Source: a bacterium (lineage in GTDB: Bacteria > Chloroflexota > Dormibacteria > UBA8260 > Bog-877). From it: DNA of 8,023 bases. The notes beneath the pieces were generated by a model, which was given only the letters and a program-made list of their open reading frames with translations, was not told where the DNA came from and searched no databases. Position numbers and translations under genes: made by a program. Each line of letters starts with the position of its first letter. Position 1 is the first letter of the stretch. The stretch is from assembly GCA_021791455.1 (NCBI GenBank), contig JAJYWM010000147.1:1-8023 (forward strand), read 5' to 3'. Positions 6,104 to 8,023 of this stretch are shown piece after piece.

Positions 6104-6462
6104 ACCACGTGGAGCTCATCGGGGTGGTGGCATCTCAGGTCAAGCTGGAGGAGTTCCCGTCTTCGGCGCATGGGCCTCAGACCAAGGCGAGTTTCCTCTG
6201 CGCGGTGAGAAGGCGGACCAAGGACCAGGCTCCCGATTGGATCCGGGTTGAGACCTGGGGGGTCCAGGCCAGGAACCTGGTCCGCTTCAACGGCAAGGGG
6301 TCTCGGGTGGCCGTCACCGGACGGCTCCGGGGCACCTTCTACAACCCCGACGGCAAAGAGAGGGGTGGGCAGCTGCGGCTGACGGTGGTTGCGGAGTCCA
6401 TCACCTACCTCTCGGCTCCCAAGGCCCAGGAGGTTGAGGAGCCCAGAGCCAAGGAAAGATGA
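6100..6462 (+). CDS. ssb: Single-stranded DNA-binding protein (SSB), element-type
   Basis: This is a 120-aa OB-fold protein that should bind and protect single-stranded DNA. NHVELIGVVASQ (2-13) is the usual first strand. SFLCAVRRR (31-39) and DWIRVETWGVQARNL (46-60) give the core strands with W47 and W53. VAVTGRLRGTFYNPDGK (70-86) and LTVVAESITYLSAP (94-107) match the conserved SSB pattern ending just after the OB domain. The tail after residue 107 is only about 13 residues and ends in RAKER. It lacks the acidic DDIPF-like tip that chromosomal SSBs use to recruit replication and repair proteins. Together with its operon position this points to a plasmid or ICE SSB. GGAGG (6088-6092) precedes the ATG by 7 nt. 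The start overlaps the upstream gene, and its end overlaps the next ATG. Confidence 0.88.
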   Translation: MNHVELIGVVASQVKLEEFPSSAHGPQTKASFLCAVRRRTKDQAPDWIRVETWGVQARNLVRFNGKGSRVAVTGRLRGTFYNPDGKERGGQLRLTVVAESITYLSAPKAQEVEEPRAKER

Positions 6463-6704
6463 CCGGGCTGGTGGCAGCCGTCCTCACCACGGTGGTGGGG
6501 GCGGCTCTGCTCCTCTTCACCGGTATTGCCGTGCTTCTCATAGTGAGGAGCCTGCTCAGATGGAGGAGCGGAGGGGCCCGCCTGGGCTGCCTCCTCCTCA
6601 TCGTCTTGTTCATCCTCTGGCTGGTCACGGGCCTTGCTTCGGGCACCGGCCAACCCTTCGGGGCGGTGGCACCAACCCCAACTCCGGCGCAGGTGGCCGA
6701 GTGA
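6459..6704 (+). CDS. Small two-helix membrane protein (81 aa), transfer-operon
   Basis: No family is recognised. Two hydrophobic segments (about 4-29 and 42-60) flank a short basic loop with R30, R34, R36 and R41. By the positive-inside rule the loop faces the cytoplasm and both ends face outward. The C-terminus is Pro/Thr-rich (APTPTPAQ). The start overlaps the SSB stop, AAGGA sits very close upstream, and the stop overlaps the ATG of the FtsK-type gene (TGATG). Small membrane proteins next to TraB-type translocases in Streptomyces elements (Spd proteins) help plasmid spread, so a Spd-like role is plausible but not shown by similarity. Confidence 0.78.
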   Translation: MTGLVAAVLTTVVGAALLLFTGIAVLLIVRSLLRWRSGGARLGCLLLIVLFILWLVTGLASGTGQPFGAVAPTPTPAQVAE

Positions 6705-8023
6705 TGGGGGCTCGCTACACGACCGAGCGAAGGGAGTGGTGGGACCCGGTTCGGATCCTGCTCTCGGTCGTGCGTCAGCCGGCGCTCTGGGCGTTCCTGG
6801 GGACCCCATACGTCACTGGTGCTCTGGGCTGGCCGCCGGTGCCGGCCGACATCGCGACCCTGGCGGTCACGGTCATCGTCGCGGCTCTCGCCCTGCACCG
6901 GCGCCACTGGTCGGTTGCGGCCAGGCTGCAGCGAGCCATGGCGGAGTCCGGGTTGGTGGGCCGGGACGGCAGGGGCAGGCTCGTCCTGCCCCGGGCCAGA
7001 TTCCGAGGCGAGTGGGTCGGTCGCAACGTCACCCTGCGCTGGAGGATGCCTTCGGGTGTGACCCTGACCGACGTCCTGGTCCGGCAGGCTTCGCTCGAGG
7101 CAAGGTGCGACTGCGCGCTGCAGTGCTGGGAGGAGCCGGGCTCCCTGGTGACCGAGGTGCTCCGGCACCGGATCCCAGACGAGGTCCAATACCGCACCTT
7201 CTACTCCGGGCCCCGTCCTCACGGCCGCTGCCTAATCGGGCTGGGCCGGGGCAGGCGGGGTGCTCTCTTCGTTGACCTGGACTCGTGCCCTCATCTGTTG
7301 GTGGGCGGGATGACCGGAGGGGGCAAGAGCGTCTTCCTGCGCCAGGCATTGACCTTCCTCTGCTGCGAACACCCACCTGAGCGGCTCCAGCTTGCCCTCA
7401 TCGACCTCAAGGGCGGAGTCGAGCTCGCCCACTTCAGCTACCTGCCCCACTCCCTCTACCCAGTGGCGGACACGGTGGCGGCAGCCGCGGAGACGCTGAG
7501 CCTGGTCCGGGAGGAGTTGGACCGGCGGCTCACCGTGGTGAGGCACGCCGTGGAGGCGGGAGGCTCAGCTGCTCCAGCCAGTTGGCCGCGGATCCTGGTC
7601 GTGGTGGACGAGGTGGCCGAACTGACCGTCCGCGACCTCGGCGACGACCGGGCCGCCCGTGCCGCCCAACAGGCGGCCACGGGGCGGCTCTGTGAGATCG
7701 CCAGGCTCGGGAGGTCGGTGGATATCCACCTCGTCTGCTGCACCCAGCGCCCGGATGCCGAGGCGGTGCCCGGGCAGCTGAAGGCCAATCTCGACGGCAC
7801 GGTCGCCTTCCGGGTCCGAGCCGCCGTCAACAGCTTCATCCTGCTCGACAGCGACAGGGCTTCCCTGCTGCCGCCGCACCCGGGACGGGCGGTCTTCGCC
7901 CACGAGACCGTGGAGGAGTTCCAGGCGGTCGATTGCTCGCTGGAGGAGAGCCGCCAGCTGCTGCTGGCGAGGTGGGGTTCGAGGAGCGCCTCACCCACCA
8001 CTGGCCCTGTCACACAGTGGTGG
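6704..8023 (+). CDS. FtsK/SpoIIIE-family DNA translocase, TraSA/TraB-like (3' end off window)
   Basis: An open frame of 440 codons runs to the window edge without a stop. Two hydrophobic stretches (about 26-43 and 50-64) anchor the N-terminus. Residues about 70-190 form a linker domain with several Cys (for example CDCALQC). The motor domain has Walker A GGMTGGGKS (201-209), IDLKGGVEL, Walker B ILVVVDE (297-303), and the FtsK signature CTQRPDAEAVPGQLKANL around residues 346-362, then LLPPHPGRAVF. These are the hallmarks of hexameric dsDNA pumps. Chromosomal FtsK has four membrane helices and a long Pro/Gln linker, both missing here, and the neighbours are transfer-type genes, so a conjugative translocase is the better call. 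AGGTGG (6691-6696) lies 7 nt before the ATG, which overlaps the upstream stop. The C-terminal DNA-recognition part may lie beyond the window. Confidence 0.9.
   Translation, partial: MGARYTTERREWWDPVRILLSVVRQPALWAFLGTPYVTGALGWPPVPADIATLAVTVIVAALALHRRHWSVAARLQRAMAESGLVGRDGRGRLVLPRARFRGEWVGRNVTLRWRMPSGVTLTDVLVRQASLEARCDCALQCWEEPGSLVTEVLRHRIPDEVQYRTFYSGPRPHGRCLIGLGRGRRGALFVDLDSCPHLLVGGMTGGGKSVFLRQALTFLCCEHPPERLQLALIDLKGGVELAHFSYLPHSLYPVADTVAAAAETLSLVREELDRRLTVVRHAVEAGGSAAPASWPRILVVVDEVAELTVRDLGDDRAARAAQQAATGRLCEIARLGRSVDIHLVCCTQRPDAEAVPGQLKANLDGTVAFRVRAAVNSFILLDSDRASLLPPHPGRAVFAHETVEEFQAVDCSLEESRQLLLARWGSRSASPTTGPVTQWW

Larger units (their letters stand above)
4951..8023 (+). mobile_element. Transfer module of an AICE- or plasmid-like element (partial)
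   Basis: Five consecutive same-strand genes encode a UTRA-type GntR repressor, a small charged protein, an SSB, a small two-helix membrane protein and an FtsK/SpoIIIE ATPase with about two membrane segments. The last four are arranged with overlapping starts and stops. This is the gene content and compactness of actinobacterial conjugative elements that move double-stranded DNA with a single TraB/TraSA-type translocase. The element extends past the window end, and its left limit is uncertain: it could be just upstream of 4951 or at the tRNA-Gln 3' end (about 112). Replication, excision and integration genes are not in view. Confidence 0.6.

Noticed and set aside
6401..7222. Reverse-strand frame of 273 codons
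   Set aside because: It is antisense to the membrane protein and translocase genes, which have overlapping starts and clear motifs.
6704..8023. Chromosomal cell-division FtsK
   Set aside because: Only about two membrane segments, no long linker, and a regulator/SSB/small membrane protein neighbourhood favour a conjugative translocase.
1..8023. Second copy of the tRNA-Gln 3' end (attR), CRISPR array or insertion sequence
   Set aside because: By eye I find no further copy of the GGTTCGAATCC region, no regularly spaced repeat array and no transposase.

Overview
The window is GC-rich throughout, with GTG and TTG starts, ATGA gene overlaps and at least one promoter that looks leaderless. This points to a high-GC Gram-positive bacterium (Actinomycetota). 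I cannot name a genus from the sequence.

Layout. (1) A complete tRNA-Gln(TTG) gene lies at 41-112. (2) About 475 bases follow with no supportable gene but two pairs of 12-nt-period direct repeats. (3) A likely three-gene operon at 587-4582 encodes a PadR-type repressor, an ABC ATPase of the MacB/LolD class with an unusual N-terminal extension, and a large FtsX/MacB-type permease with a Cys-containing ectodomain. (4) A 370-base gap without a supportable gene (4583-4950). (5) A second block at 4951-8023 encodes a GntR/HutC-type regulator and then, behind its own promoter, a tightly overlapping cluster: a 59-aa charged protein, a single-stranded DNA-binding protein, an 81-aa two-helix membrane protein and an FtsK/SpoIIIE-family ATPase that is still open at the window end.

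Interpretation. Block 5 matches the transfer region of actinobacterial integrative and conjugative elements (AICEs) and conjugative plasmids of the pSAM2/pSN22 type: a KorSA-like GntR repressor, small accessory proteins, and a TraSA/TraB-like FtsK-type DNA translocase that moves double-stranded DNA between mycelial or neighbouring cells. The SSB would support element replication or recombination. Such elements typically insert at the 3' end of a tRNA gene. The tRNA-Gln upstream is therefore a plausible left attachment site, with the PadR/ABC operon as cargo. No integrase, excisionase, replication initiator or second att copy is in the window, so this boundary is a prediction.

Regulation visible in the sequence. 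The PadR promoter carries several CTATC/GATAG half-sites. The GntR promoter has TGGT-N-ACCA dyads on both sides of its -10. The downstream transfer-gene promoter has a GTGGTA-N16-TACCAC dyad spanning its -10. A simple model is that PadR controls the exporter and GntR controls itself and the transfer genes.
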